Origin: Oscillospiraceae bacterium
GTDB lineage: Bacteria > Bacillota > Clostridia > Oscillospirales > Acutalibacteraceae
DNA length: 42,042 nucleotides
Reading direction: 5' to 3'
Assembly: GCA_029012445.1 (NCBI GenBank)
Contig: JAQXMC010000017.1
Coordinates: 1 to 42,042 of the forward strand
In this document: positions 25,196 to 34,401 of the stretch, in pieces
Layout: the number at the start of each line of letters is the position of its first letter
Position numbering within the stretch: position 1 is the stretch's first letter
Program-made: the position numbers and the translations under genes
Notes under the pieces: generated by a model
Databases searched by the model: none
Told to the model about the DNA's origin: nothing
What the model saw: the letters and a program-made list of their open reading frames with translations, nothing else

Positions 25196-26560
25196 TTGGC
25201 GCTTAAAAAAAATGAGGAGATCAGAGTGAAGATTCAATCAATATCTTCAGAGGGGAGCGGCGTTGCCCGCTTCGACGGTCAGGCTGTTTTTGTCGCGAAC
25301 ACAGCCGTCGGCGATGATATCATTGCTCATATAATAAAGGCTAAGCCTAAGTACGCAGTCGGTATCATCAAAAAGATAATAAAGCCGTCAAAGGACAGAA
25401 TTGAATGTGACTGCGGAGTTTTCCCGCGCTGCGGAGGCTGCGCTTACAGGCACATAAGCTATGAAAGCGAGCTTGAAGAGAAAAAACGGCGCGTTCAGGA
25501 TGCGTTTGACCGGATAGGAAAGCTGAATATCGGAATTGATGAGACGGTCGGCGCCGAAAAGACCGACCGTTACCGCAACAAAGCGCAGTATCCGGTCGGA
25601 CTGTCGCAGAACGGCGATCTCGTCATAGGCTTTTATTCGCCCAGAAGTCACCGGATTTGCGACGGAACGGACTGCCGGCTTCAGCCCGAGGAATTCGGAA
25701 GCTTATTGAGGCGCATTAAAATGTGGGTGCTGACAAGCCGTGTCAGCATATATGACGAACAAAGCGGAAAAGGCCTTCTCAGACATATTTATATAAGAAA
25801 AGCCGAGGCTACGGGCGAGATAATGGTCTGCCTTGTTGTGACAAGTGCGGGCGTACCGAACAGGGAAAGGCTTGTTGAAGGACTGCTTGAGGAAAATAAA
25901 AATATAAAGACCGTGCTTTTGAATGTGAACGCAAAAAAGACTAACACGGTGCTCGGGGATGAGTGCGTGTGCCTTTACGGCGACGGATATATCACAGATG
26001 TGCTTTGCGGAAAGAAAATAAGGATATCGCCGCTGTCGTTTTATCAGGTCAACCGCAGCCAGGCGCAAAAGCTTTATGAAAAGGCGAGGAAATACGCGGA
26101 CCTGACGGGCAGTGAAACCCTTCTCGATCTTTATTGCGGAGCGGGAACGATAGGACTTTCAATGTCGGACGGCGTCAGGAGGCTGATCGGCGTTGAGGTT
26201 GTTCCGCAGGCGATAGAAGATGCGAAGATTAACGCTGAGCTTAACGGCGTGAAGAATGTCAGATTTATCTGCGACGATGCGAAGGGCGCGGCAAAAACGC
26301 TTCTTCAGGAGGGAATAAGTCCCGATGTTATAGTGCTTGATCCGCCGAGAAAGGGCTGCGACAGAGAGGTTGTCGAAACGGTTGCCGGAATGAAGCCCGA
26401 AAGAGTGGTCTATGTTTCATGCGATCCGGCAACGCTTGCAAGAGACTGCGCTGTATTCTCTCAGCTTGGCTATGAGGTGAAAAAGGCCGCTGTGTTTGAT
26501 CTGTTCCCGAGAACGGTCCACGTCGAGACGGTTGTCCTTTTGTCCCGTGCAGACATTTAA
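25196..26560 (+). CDS. rlmD: 23S rRNA (uracil-C5)-methyltransferase, RlmD/RumA family
   Basis: 454 aa. An N-terminal TRAM domain (EIRVKIQSISSEGSGVARFDG) is followed by the 4Fe-4S motif CGVFPRCGGC with a fourth Cys in ICDGTDC. The SAM-dependent methyltransferase domain has LLDLYCGAGTIGLSM, VLDPPRKGCDREV and the catalytic Cys in YVSCDPATLARD. Methylates 23S rRNA uracil using SAM. The start is probably TTG at 25196, because AGGGTGA lies 6-7 nt upstream. A GTG at 25187 is in frame but has no ribosome binding site. It follows the kinase gene after 11 nt and may share its transcript. Confidence 0.92.
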   Translation: MALKKNEEIRVKIQSISSEGSGVARFDGQAVFVANTAVGDDIIAHIIKAKPKYAVGIIKKIIKPSKDRIECDCGVFPRCGGCAYRHISYESELEEKKRRVQDAFDRIGKLNIGIDETVGAEKTDRYRNKAQYPVGLSQNGDLVIGFYSPRSHRICDGTDCRLQPEEFGSLLRRIKMWVLTSRVSIYDEQSGKGLLRHIYIRKAEATGEIMVCLVVTSAGVPNRERLVEGLLEENKNIKTVLLNVNAKKTNTVLGDECVCLYGDGYITDVLCGKKIRISPLSFYQVNRSQAQKLYEKARKYADLTGSETLLDLYCGAGTIGLSMSDGVRRLIGVEVVPQAIEDAKINAELNGVKNVRFICDDAKGAAKTLLQEGISPDVIVLDPPRKGCDREVVETVAGMKPERVVYVSCDPATLARDCAVFSQLGYEVKKAAVFDLFPRTVHVETVVLLSRADI

Positions 26561-26654
26561 ATCGTGAAAATCCCGTTTCTCTCTTTTTCAGAAGCCTTGA
26601 AACTCAAAGCCCCGTCAAACGCACGATTGCAAAAAACGAAAATTTTAATAATTA

Positions 26655-26686
26655 CCCGCGTCTGACGGCGCGGGCTTTCATTTTGT
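26655..26686 (+). terminator. Terminator after rlmD
   Basis: CCCGCG pairs with CGCGGG around an 8-nt loop and is followed by CTTTCATTTTG. The stem is short. The rest of the 26561-26814 gap shows nothing else I can support. Confidence 0.5.
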
Positions 26687-26814
26687 TAAAGCATATTGAT
26701 TTGCCGGTTTGGAATACTTCTATTGTCCTCATTTACCGTGACTGTTCATTCTTCTGCGGCTTTTATCCGGAACTTATGTTTTTTAATTAAGACTTGCCGT
26801 TTGCCTTGACTTAA

Positions 26815-26843
26815 TTGACATCGGAGAGTAAAATGTGTATTAT
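26815..26843 (+). promoter_or_regulatory. Strong promoter of mgtE
   Basis: Consensus TTGACA (26815-26820), 17-bp spacer, TATTAT (26838-26843). It would make a leader of about 180 nt before mgtE. Confidence 0.75.
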
Positions 26844-26906
26844 AGCTTTTTGTAGCTGCATATGCGGTTTGCAATAACTAATCTTAAAAAAAGGTGGTGA
26901 ATTCGC

Positions 26907-27071
26907 TTGGATAACGGTGACGCTAATCCTCGAAGTTTAAACAAAATTATCAGCGATCACGGTCGGGCGGATTCGGCATCTGCCGTTCTTTTTCCGCGCC
27001 CGCTTGACCGCGAAGAAAGGAAGGCATTTTTATGGATGAAAATGTTGCTTTCGACCAGCTTTTCGAGCTGA
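26907..27071 (+). CDS. Possible leader peptide overlapping the mgtE start
   Basis: A 54-codon frame opens with TTG, 6 nt after a very strong ribosome binding site (AAGGTGGTGA, 26891-26900), and ends with TGA 37 nt inside mgtE in the +1-shifted frame. The product is MDNGDANPRS at the start, Pro-containing FPRPLDREERK in the middle, and a hydrophobic end. No relative is recognised. Its position in the long leader of a Mg2+ transporter recalls the translated leaders that control mgtA and corA in enterics, but here that is only analogy. The strong ribosome binding site could also be fortuitous. Confidence 0.3.
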   Translation: MDNGDANPRSLNKIISDHGRADSASAVLFPRPLDREERKAFLWMKMLLSTSFSS

Positions 27072-28408
27072 TCAGAAATAACGATCTCAAGGGTCTGAAA
27101 GCTCACCTGATTGAGATGAATTATGTCGATATAGCTGAATTTATAATGCTTATCGAAAACGAAAAAACAGCGGTCATGGTTTTCAGAATACTTCCGAAGG
27201 ATAGGTCTGCGGATGTTTTTGCTTACCTTGACCCTGACAGGCAGCAAATGATAGTTCAGTCGATCACCGATAAGGAGATCGAAAGTCTGATGGATGACCT
27301 TTTTGTCGACGACGCAGTTGACTTTCTTGAGGAAGTCCCGGCGAATGTCGTCAGGAGAGTTCTCGCCAACACCGACAAGGAGACGAGAGAGACGATAAAC
27401 CGTTTTCTCAAGTACCCCGACAACTCTGCGGGCAGCGTAATGACTATCGAAATGGTCGAGCTTCACGACAGATTGAATGTCAGAGAGGCGATAAATCACA
27501 TCAGAGAAACAGGAATAGACAAGGAAACTATCTACACCTGCTATTGCATAGACGACAGCCGTCACCTTGTCGGCATTCTGCCGCTGAGACGACTTCTTCT
27601 CTGCGATGAAAACAAAAAGATACGCGATATAATGGATGACGACGAACAGATTATCAGCGTTCAGACGCTTGACGATCAGGAGACCGTTGCGGCTATCGCC
27701 AAGAAATACGACCTTCTGTCAGTTCCGGTCGTCGACAAAGAAAACCGCCTTGTCGGAATAATCACTATCGATGATATCGTTGATATTATCGATGAGGAGG
27801 CAACGGAGGACTTTGAAAAGATGGCTCTTCTTCATCCCTCTGAGGATGAGTATCTTAAAACCGGAGTTTTCACTCTTGCCAAAAACCGCATCATATGGCT
27901 TCTTGTCCTTATGGTGTCGGCAACTCTGACAGGTCAGATAATCGAGAATTTTGAAACGAAGCTTGCCATGATAGCCGGACTTACGGCGTGCATACCCATG
28001 CTTATGGACACGGGCGGCAATTCGGGCAATCAGGTCTCAACGCTTATAATCCGTGGTCTTGCGCTCGGCGAGATCGAGATCAGGGATTATTTCAAAGTTC
28101 TTTGGAAAGAAATAAGAGTTTCGCTTCTGTGCGGAGTGACGCTTGCCTGCGCTAATGCGCTGAGAATGATTATCCTTCGCTATGTTCTGCATAGTGAAGC
28201 GTCGAACAGCGTTATTTTTGTCGTTTGCATTTCGGTCATGTTCACCGTTATGGTTGCTAAGGTGATCGGCTGCACGCTTCCCATGTTGGCGAAAATGCTG
28301 AAGCTTGACCCCGCTCTTATGGCGGGTCCGATGATAACGACCATCGTTGACGCGGTCTCGCTTCTTATCTATTTCGGCTTTGCCAGAATGTTTATCAGCT
28401 TTGCCTGA
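27032..28408 (+). CDS. mgtE: Magnesium transporter MgtE
   Basis: Mg2+ channel/transporter, 458 aa, normal length. The cytoplasmic MgtE_N superhelical domain (about 10-130; ILPKDRSADVFAYL, DAVDFLEEVP, PDNSAGSVM) is followed by two CBS domains (about 135-255) that sense Mg2+. The membrane domain (about 285-458) has LTACIPMLMDTGGNSGNQ, the pore signature. AGGAAGG lies 8 nt before the ATG. No M-box riboswitch was seen in the leader, so control may differ from the Bacillus paradigm. Confidence 0.96.
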   Translation: MDENVAFDQLFELIRNNDLKGLKAHLIEMNYVDIAEFIMLIENEKTAVMVFRILPKDRSADVFAYLDPDRQQMIVQSITDKEIESLMDDLFVDDAVDFLEEVPANVVRRVLANTDKETRETINRFLKYPDNSAGSVMTIEMVELHDRLNVREAINHIRETGIDKETIYTCYCIDDSRHLVGILPLRRLLLCDENKKIRDIMDDDEQIISVQTLDDQETVAAIAKKYDLLSVPVVDKENRLVGIITIDDIVDIIDEEATEDFEKMALLHPSEDEYLKTGVFTLAKNRIIWLLVLMVSATLTGQIIENFETKLAMIAGLTACIPMLMDTGGNSGNQVSTLIIRGLALGEIEIRDYFKVLWKEIRVSLLCGVTLACANALRMIILRYVLHSEASNSVIFVVCISVMFTVMVAKVIGCTLPMLAKMLKLDPALMAGPMITTIVDAVSLLIYFGFARMFISFA

Positions 28409-28435
28409 TCCGGCGCAGAGCGCCTGCGCCGGATC
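28407..28435 (+). other. Perfect 12-bp hairpin between mgtE and the ABC exporter genes
   Basis: GATCCGGCGCAG pairs with CTGCGCCGGATC around AGCGC, beginning inside the mgtE stop codon. There is no T tract, so it is probably not a terminator; it could stabilise the mgtE mRNA end or hold back read-through. Confidence 0.55.
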
Positions 28436-28460
28436 GGAGAAAGGGGAAATCCAGAAAAAT

Positions 28461-30212
28461 ATGAAAAAATACTTGAAATTTGTTAAAGGCAACTGGCTGT
28501 TCACGATACTGTCACCGGTGTTCGTGTTTCTCGATGTTTACTTTGAGCTTCAGCTGCCCAAGGTAATGGCTGCCATTATCGATAAATACATACCCGAATG
28601 CGCCGCGTCGGGCAATCTCGGGCCGCTGATGAGACAGATAGGAATAATGCTTCTTTATTCTTTCCTGATGCTTCTCTGCGGCTTTCTTGCCGCTCGGTGC
28701 ACTGCGATAGCGAGCCTTGGCTTCACCGCTAATATGCGCTGCACGCTGTTTAATAAAATTCAGGATTTCTCCTTTGAAAATCTTGATAAATTCACTGAAT
28801 CTTCGCTTATCACAAGAGTTATTACCGACACCAACATGATACAGATGGTGTTCCAGATGGTGCTCAACTACTTCATTCGGGCGCCGTTCACTCTTGTCTA
28901 TGCTATGTGGTACGCAATAGGAATCAGCAGAAGCCTGTCGAAGGTGTTTATAGTCATAATTCCCGCAATAGTTATAGTTCTGACTGCAATGGGAGTTATG
29001 GTAATACCGAAGTTCAAGACCATGCTTGAGAAAAAGGACCTGTTAAACAAGGTGCTTCAGGAAAATCTGCTCGGAATAAGAGTTGTCAAATCATTTGTCC
29101 GCGAGGATAAGGAGAGAGAAAAATTCAACGAATCCAACAACGGACTTTATAAAGCCACAATGTCGGCGCAGAGAATACTCATGCTGAATCTCCCGATACT
29201 CATGATAATCATGTTCATCTGCATGATTATAACTCTCTGGAACGGAAGCATAACCATCTATGATTCGGCTGGGCAGGCGTTGCAGATAGGTCAGTTAAAT
29301 TCATTCACGAGCTATATCTCGTCGGTCATCTCATCGCTTATGACAGTCACGATGATATTCATGACAATGATGATGGCCAGAGCGTCAATCAAGAGAGTCA
29401 ACGAGGTCCTTGACGCAGTGCCGACTCTGACCGACAAAGACGCTGATAAGACTCTGACTGTCGAAAACGGTTCGGTTGAATTCAGAAGCGTTAATTTCAA
29501 ATACAGCAAAAATGCCGAAAAGAATGTTCTCGAAAATATAAATCTCAGAATAAATTCAGGCGAAACGGTCGGCGTTATCGGCGCGACAGGCTCGGCGAAA
29601 ACCACTCTCGTTTCGCTTATACCGAGGCTTTATGAGGCTACGGAGGGCGAAGTTCTGGTCGGAGGAAGAAATGTCAAGGATTATACTTTTGACAATCTTC
29701 GCGCCGGAGTTTCGATGGTGCTTCAGAACAATGTCCTTTTCTCCGGAACGATAAAGGAGAATCTTCTTTGGGGAAATCCCGACGCCGATGATGAAACTAT
29801 AAGGGAAGCCTGCAGAATAGCTCAGATCGACGACTTTATCGAAAACTCCTCCGACGGGTACGACACAGTGCTCGGTCAGGGCGGAGTCAATGTCTCGGGA
29901 GGTCAGAAGCAGCGTATCTGTATAGCGAGAGCTCTTTTGCGCGAGCCGAAAGTGCTGATACTGGACGACAGCACGAGCGCTGTCGACACTGAGACCGACG
30001 CTAAAATCAGAGACGGTCTTTCATCTTTCCTGCCGGGCACGACCAAGATAATTATTGCCCAGCGGATAAGCTCAGTCAGACACGCAGACAAGATAGTCGT
30101 ACTTGACGACGGAAAAATAAACGCCGTCGGAACGCACGAGGAGCTGCTTGAGAACAACGAGATATATAAAGAAATATATGCTTCGCAGCAGAAAGGAGTG
30201 TTGGCACAATGA
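28461..30212 (+). CDS. ABC exporter half-transporter with degenerate ATP site (subunit 1)
   Basis: 583 aa. Six membrane segments (about 15-300) of the type IV exporter fold are followed by a nucleotide-binding domain. Walker A reads GATGSAKTT with Ala in place of Gly. The signature is VSGGQKQR. Walker B is VLILDDSTSAVD with Asp where the catalytic Glu should be, and the switch His is Gln (IIAQRISSVRHAD). These changes mark the non-catalytic half of heterodimeric exporters such as TM287/288 and BmrCD. The start at 28461 is taken from homology (KKYLKFVKGNW); the ribosome binding site is weak. Overlaps its partner by 4 nt. Confidence 0.92.
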   Translation: MKKYLKFVKGNWLFTILSPVFVFLDVYFELQLPKVMAAIIDKYIPECAASGNLGPLMRQIGIMLLYSFLMLLCGFLAARCTAIASLGFTANMRCTLFNKIQDFSFENLDKFTESSLITRVITDTNMIQMVFQMVLNYFIRAPFTLVYAMWYAIGISRSLSKVFIVIIPAIVIVLTAMGVMVIPKFKTMLEKKDLLNKVLQENLLGIRVVKSFVREDKEREKFNESNNGLYKATMSAQRILMLNLPILMIIMFICMIITLWNGSITIYDSAGQALQIGQLNSFTSYISSVISSLMTVTMIFMTMMMARASIKRVNEVLDAVPTLTDKDADKTLTVENGSVEFRSVNFKYSKNAEKNVLENINLRINSGETVGVIGATGSAKTTLVSLIPRLYEATEGEVLVGGRNVKDYTFDNLRAGVSMVLQNNVLFSGTIKENLLWGNPDADDETIREACRIAQIDDFIENSSDGYDTVLGQGGVNVSGGQKQRICIARALLREPKVLILDDSTSAVDTETDAKIRDGLSSFLPGTTKIIIAQRISSVRHADKIVVLDDGKINAVGTHEELLENNEIYKEIYASQQKGVLAQ

Positions 30213-32278
30213 GCGAAATCACTCCCGATATCCGTGAAGATAAATTAACGGAAAACGCCGAAGAAACCCGCGCGGAGGAAGCAAAAGAAAAAACAGAAGA
30301 AACCCAAGCGGAAGAAACAAAAGAAAAAACCGAAAAAGACGCTTCAAAGCCGAAAAATAAAGCGGCGGGCGCCAAAAAGAAAAACGACGATCCTGACAAG
30401 CCGAAGAACGCAAAAAAGACTGCCAGAAGACTTTTTGCTTATATGGCGAAAAGCAAGAAGGTGCTGATACTTGTTATCGTTCTCGTTCTTGTTTCGTCGC
30501 TGATAAGCGTTGCAACCTACGCTATAAACGAGCCCGTCGTCAACCTCTGCAAGGAGGTAATCACAGAAGCGGGCAGGGCAAGAATATCAAGATCGGAATT
30601 TATAAGGCAGCTTGGCTTGTGGCTCGGTCTGATGTTCGGTCTGAGCATTGTTTCCGCAGTAGCCAGCTACGCCTATCAGAGAATAATGCTTCAGGTGTCG
30701 CAGAAAACGATGCTTGTTATCAGAAAGGATTTATTCGATCATCTTCAGACTTTGCCGATCAGTTATTTTGACACAAACAAAAACGGCGATATAATGAGCC
30801 GTTTCAGCGCCGATGTCGAAACGGTCAGCGATATTATCCAGAACGGAATGACAAATATTCTTCAGTCCTTGACGAGTCTTGTCGGCACTGTCGCTCTGAT
30901 GATAATTTACAGTCCCCTGATAACCCTGACTCTGTTTTTGTCGGTCATATTTATAGTGTTTATCGTTATGGTAATTGCGATGCTCAGCGCAAAGCAGTTT
31001 CAGAAATATCAGAAGGCAATGGGCGACTGCAACGGATATATCGAAGAATATATAAGAGGTCAAAGGGTTGTCAAGATATTCAGCTATGAGGAGAGAAGCA
31101 AGGCGGAGTTCAAAGGACTCGCAATGTATCTCAAAAAGGTCGGAATCGGAGCCAACACAATAACCGGACTTCTTTCACCTATAATGAGCTTCATTTCCAA
31201 GATAAACTATGCTGTTTGCGCGCTTCTCGGCGTTATTCTGCTTATAAAGAGCGGCGGAAGAAAGATGAATGTCGGCCGGCTTGTCGCTTTTTTAAGCTGC
31301 GCCAAGTCTTTCACAAGCCCCATAACTTCAATTGCGTCTCAGTTCACTTCACTTATGTCGGCACTGGCCGGAGCGGAGAGAATTTTTGAAGTCATTGATA
31401 TGTCACCCGAGCTTGACGAGGGCAAGGTAACAATGGTCAAGGCTGTCAAAAATGCTGACGGCAAATACACCGAATGTGACGATAACGGTTGGATCTATGT
31501 CTGGAAGATGCCACTGCGTGAGGGTGAATATATCTACACTCCGGTTATGGGCGATGTTAAATTTGAAAATGTTACCTTCGGCTATAACGAGGATAAGGTT
31601 GTTCTTAATAACATCTCTCTTGAAGCGAAGCCCGGTGAAAAGATAGCCTTCGTCGGCTCGACAGGAGCGGGAAAAACCACGGTAACAAATCTCATAAACC
31701 GTTTCTATGATATTGATAAGGGCAGCATCACAATCGACGGTATTGACATAAAGGCGATCAAAAAAGACGACCTTCGCAGCTCAATGTCAATGGTCCTTCA
31801 GGATACGCACCTGTTCTCCGGAACGGTTGCCGACAATATCAGATACGGCAGGCTTGACGCCTCTGACGAGGAGGTAGTCGAGGCAGCGAAGATAGCCAGC
31901 GCCGATTCGTTTATAACAAGACTGCCGAACGGATATCAGACCGATATAAGCAGCGACGGCAAAAATCTCAGCCAGGGCCAGAGGCAGCTCATTTCAATAG
32001 CGAGAGCCGCTGTCGCAAATCCGACCATTCTTATTCTTGACGAGGCGACAAGCTCGATTGACACAAGAACCGAGCAGCTGATAGAAAAAGGAATGGATAA
32101 GCTCATGGAGGGCAGAACGGTGTTCGTTATAGCCCACAGGCTTTCGACCGTCAGAAATTCGGACGATATAAAGGTCCTTGAAAACGGCGAAATAATTGAA
32201 AGCGGAAACCACGATGAGCTTATTGCGCGCGAGGGCAAATATTACAAGCTCTATAACGGACTTTATGAGCTGACATAA
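30209..32278 (+). CDS. ABC exporter half-transporter with catalytic ATP site (subunit 2)
   Basis: 689 aa. A charged, Glu/Lys/Ala-rich N-terminal extension (about residues 1-70, with repeated EETQAEETKEK-like units) precedes the six-helix membrane domain and a nucleotide-binding domain. Walker A is canonical (GSTGAGKTT), Walker B has the catalytic Glu (ILILDEATSSID), and the switch His is present (IAHRLSTVR). The signature is LSQGQRQ. Between the membrane domain and NBD there is a roughly 40-residue insert (YTECDDNGWIYVWKMPL). Together with subunit 1 this is a multidrug or lipid-type exporter; the substrate is unknown. AAAGGAG precedes the ATG. Confidence 0.92.
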   Translation: MSEITPDIREDKLTENAEETRAEEAKEKTEETQAEETKEKTEKDASKPKNKAAGAKKKNDDPDKPKNAKKTARRLFAYMAKSKKVLILVIVLVLVSSLISVATYAINEPVVNLCKEVITEAGRARISRSEFIRQLGLWLGLMFGLSIVSAVASYAYQRIMLQVSQKTMLVIRKDLFDHLQTLPISYFDTNKNGDIMSRFSADVETVSDIIQNGMTNILQSLTSLVGTVALMIIYSPLITLTLFLSVIFIVFIVMVIAMLSAKQFQKYQKAMGDCNGYIEEYIRGQRVVKIFSYEERSKAEFKGLAMYLKKVGIGANTITGLLSPIMSFISKINYAVCALLGVILLIKSGGRKMNVGRLVAFLSCAKSFTSPITSIASQFTSLMSALAGAERIFEVIDMSPELDEGKVTMVKAVKNADGKYTECDDNGWIYVWKMPLREGEYIYTPVMGDVKFENVTFGYNEDKVVLNNISLEAKPGEKIAFVGSTGAGKTTVTNLINRFYDIDKGSITIDGIDIKAIKKDDLRSSMSMVLQDTHLFSGTVADNIRYGRLDASDEEVVEAAKIASADSFITRLPNGYQTDISSDGKNLSQGQRQLISIARAAVANPTILILDEATSSIDTRTEQLIEKGMDKLMEGRTVFVIAHRLSTVRNSDDIKVLENGEIIESGNHDELIAREGKYYKLYNGLYELT

Positions 32279-32292
32279 GAATAAAAGCAACA

Positions 32293-32334
32293 CAGCACCC
32301 GATGGAGATTTCTGCCGGGTGCTGACTATACAAA
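32293..32334 (+). other. Hairpin after the ABC exporter genes
   Basis: CAGCACCCG pairs with CGGGTGCTG around a 24-nt loop. No T run follows, so its terminator activity is doubtful. Confidence 0.4.
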
Positions 32335-32353
32335 ATTAAACCGGAGGTGCATA

Positions 32354-33526
32354 ATGCTTTCGATTTTAGCGGTTATATATATTGTTTTTATTTCGCTCGG
32401 ACTTCCCGATTCTTTGTTCGGCGTGGCGTGGCCGGTCGTTCATCTCGACTTCGGCATAGCGGAAAATTTTGCGTCGGCTTACAGCATTATAACGGGCGTC
32501 TGCACCGGAGGAGCGAGCTTTGTTGCGGGAAAGCTTCTGAGAAAATTCGGTACGCCGAATGTTACCTTTGTTTCAATTTTAATGACCGTTATAGGTCTTA
32601 TCGGAACGAGCTTTTCCGGCAATATCTGGGTTATGATGCTCTTTTCGGTCGTTCTCGGCTACGGCGCTGGAGCTATCGACACGGGACTTAACAACTATGT
32701 TTCAAATCACTATGCAGCCAGACACATGAACTGGCTTCATTGCTTCTGGGGAATCGGCGTTACCGTGAGTCCCATGATAATGTCTCTGTTTTTGAAAGGG
32801 GAGACCGGCTCATGGAGAATGGGGTACCGTGTGATTGCGGCGATCCAGCTTTTCATAGCCTTAATCGTTCTTGTTTTTCTCAAAAAGTGGAAATCTCTTG
32901 ACGACAGAAGCATATACGCCGAAACGGACGATTCCGACACGGAAAAAGTGAGAATATTCTCAATAAAGGGCGTGCCGACAAGCATATTGAGCTTAGGCTT
33001 TTACTGCGCGATGGAATTTACCGTCGGAACATGGGGCGCATCTTATATTGTGAATACCTGCGCTTTGCCGCCTGACGCCGCCGCCAAGTGGATATCCGCA
33101 TATTACGGCGGAATAATGCTCGGCAGACTGGTTGCGGGCTTTGTTTCAATAAAGGCGTCCGACAACTTCCTGATAAGATGCGGGCTTGCAATATCCTGCG
33201 TCGGTTTCGTTTTGCTGGCGCTGCCCTTGGGAACATTTTCGCTTTGCGGCTTTGCGCTTATCGGCTTTGGCTTCGGCCCTGTTTTTCCGAGCGTTCTCCA
33301 TTCGGTTCCGGAGCGGTTCGGCTCAAAGCTTTCGGCCGATATAACAGGTTATCATATGGGCGGAGCATATGCAGTCGGTTTCGCAGCTCAGCTCGTTTTC
33401 GGCTACACGGCGACAGCGACAACATTCAGAATAATGCCCTTTGTTCTGGCCGCTCTTTGCGTCTGCGCCTTTATGATGAACGAAATGACGCTTTCTAAGC
33501 TTAAAAGCAAAAAGATAGGATCATAA
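32354..33526 (+). CDS. MFS transporter
   Basis: 390 aa, 12 membrane segments. The N-terminal FISLGLPDSLFGVAWP, then GAGAIDTGLNNYVS and WLHCFWGIGVTVSP, resemble the fucose permease-like/sugar MFS group. The second half has GFGFGPVFPSVLHS. The substrate is unresolved; sugars are plausible, drugs less so. CGGAGG lies 7 nt before the ATG. It ends at a strong terminator. The gap to the ABC genes contains a hairpin but no clear promoter, so it may be read from upstream. Confidence 0.85.
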   Translation: MLSILAVIYIVFISLGLPDSLFGVAWPVVHLDFGIAENFASAYSIITGVCTGGASFVAGKLLRKFGTPNVTFVSILMTVIGLIGTSFSGNIWVMMLFSVVLGYGAGAIDTGLNNYVSNHYAARHMNWLHCFWGIGVTVSPMIMSLFLKGETGSWRMGYRVIAAIQLFIALIVLVFLKKWKSLDDRSIYAETDDSDTEKVRIFSIKGVPTSILSLGFYCAMEFTVGTWGASYIVNTCALPPDAAAKWISAYYGGIMLGRLVAGFVSIKASDNFLIRCGLAISCVGFVLLALPLGTFSLCGFALIGFGFGPVFPSVLHSVPERFGSKLSADITGYHMGGAYAVGFAAQLVFGYTATATTFRIMPFVLAALCVCAFMMNEMTLSKLKSKKIGS

Positions 33527-33530
33527 TTTT

Positions 33531-33566
33531 AATGCGGATAAAAGCTTATGCTTTTATCCGCATTTT
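33531..33566 (+). terminator. Terminator of the MFS gene
   Basis: AATGCGGATAAAAG pairs perfectly with CTTTTATCCGCATT around CTTATG and is followed by TTTTT. Confidence 0.9.
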
Positions 33567-33623
33567 TCAGACTATATTCTTGACATTTTTTCGGGGATAC
33601 GATTTGCTTTTAGAATTTAGATA

Positions 33624-34370
33624 TTATTCCTTTGCGCTTTCCTTGCCGAGAGCCGCAATAGGATCTGTTATTTTTCCGTTTATGGTTATTTCAAGATGCA
33701 GATGAGTGTTATCTGCGCTTTCAATGGGAATATTACCTAAGGTGCCGATGACCTGATCCTTCTTCACCTCGTCGTTTTCCTTAACGCCGATCTCCTCGAA
33801 TCCGCAATATTTGGCTTTCATGCCGTTTCCGTGGTCTATCTCAACAACCTTGCCCCACAGTCCGTCGTTATAGATTTTCGTGACGCTTCCGTCATAAACT
33901 GCGTGAACATCGTCTCCGACCTCGCCGGTGAAGTCAACTCCGTTGTGGAGTCTCCAGTCGTTCATCGTTTTGGATTTGACCATTGCTCCGTTTGAATAGT
34001 CTTTGAGGATCTGCGTTCCGACAGGCAGACAGCAACTGATGTTTTTTGAGGTTGTTTCATCGGTTTTAGATGTTGCTTTTTCTGTCGTTTCGCTTTTTTC
34101 ACTCGTTTCTTCCTGCTCGGTTGAATCTTTTTCGTGTCTGGTATCCTCAACATCGTTTTTCGGTGTGTTGACATCTTCGGAGCCGACGGTGCTCGGATAT
34201 GAGCTTTGTTCCGAGCTTGGAGCTGTGGTTTTTGGCGCAATTTTTGATTTTATTTTGCCCGATGTGTAGGTTATAACGACCGTTGCGGCGATAACGGCAA
34301 CCAGAGCGATCGACAATATGATGTAAAAGCTCTTGTTGCCCGTCTTTTGAAATGAGCTTTTGTTATTCAT
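33624..34370 (-). CDS. SpoIIQ-like M23 family peptidase
   Basis: 248 aa. One N-terminal membrane segment (about 16-37), a Ser/Thr/Glu-rich linker, then a LytM domain from about residue 125. LPVGTQILKDYSN and the TMNDWRLHNGVDF segment resemble SpoIIQ, the forespore protein that docks with SpoIIIAH across the intermembrane space. The metal ligands are kept: HxxxD in HNGVD, and HxH in THLHLE. So it may be an active endopeptidase, as in clostridia and unlike Bacillus SpoIIQ. GGTGG lies 7-8 nt before ATG 34370. A sigma-F-like promoter stands just upstream. It could alternatively be a vegetative M23 envelope protein. Confidence 0.75.
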   Translation of the reverse strand: MNNKSSFQKTGNKSFYIILSIALVAVIAATVVITYTSGKIKSKIAPKTTAPSSEQSSYPSTVGSEDVNTPKNDVEDTRHEKDSTEQEETSEKSETTEKATSKTDETTSKNISCCLPVGTQILKDYSNGAMVKSKTMNDWRLHNGVDFTGEVGDDVHAVYDGSVTKIYNDGLWGKVVEIDHGNGMKAKYCGFEEIGVKENDEVKKDQVIGTLGNIPIESADNTHLHLEITINGKITDPIAALGKESAKE

Positions 34371-34401
34371 TTTATTTCCACCAATCATAATTTTATATGA
34401 C

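Noticed and set aside
26844..27031. M-box (YkoK) magnesium riboswitch before mgtE
   Set aside because: The conserved aptamer segments are not visible. The leader is better described by the short ORF.
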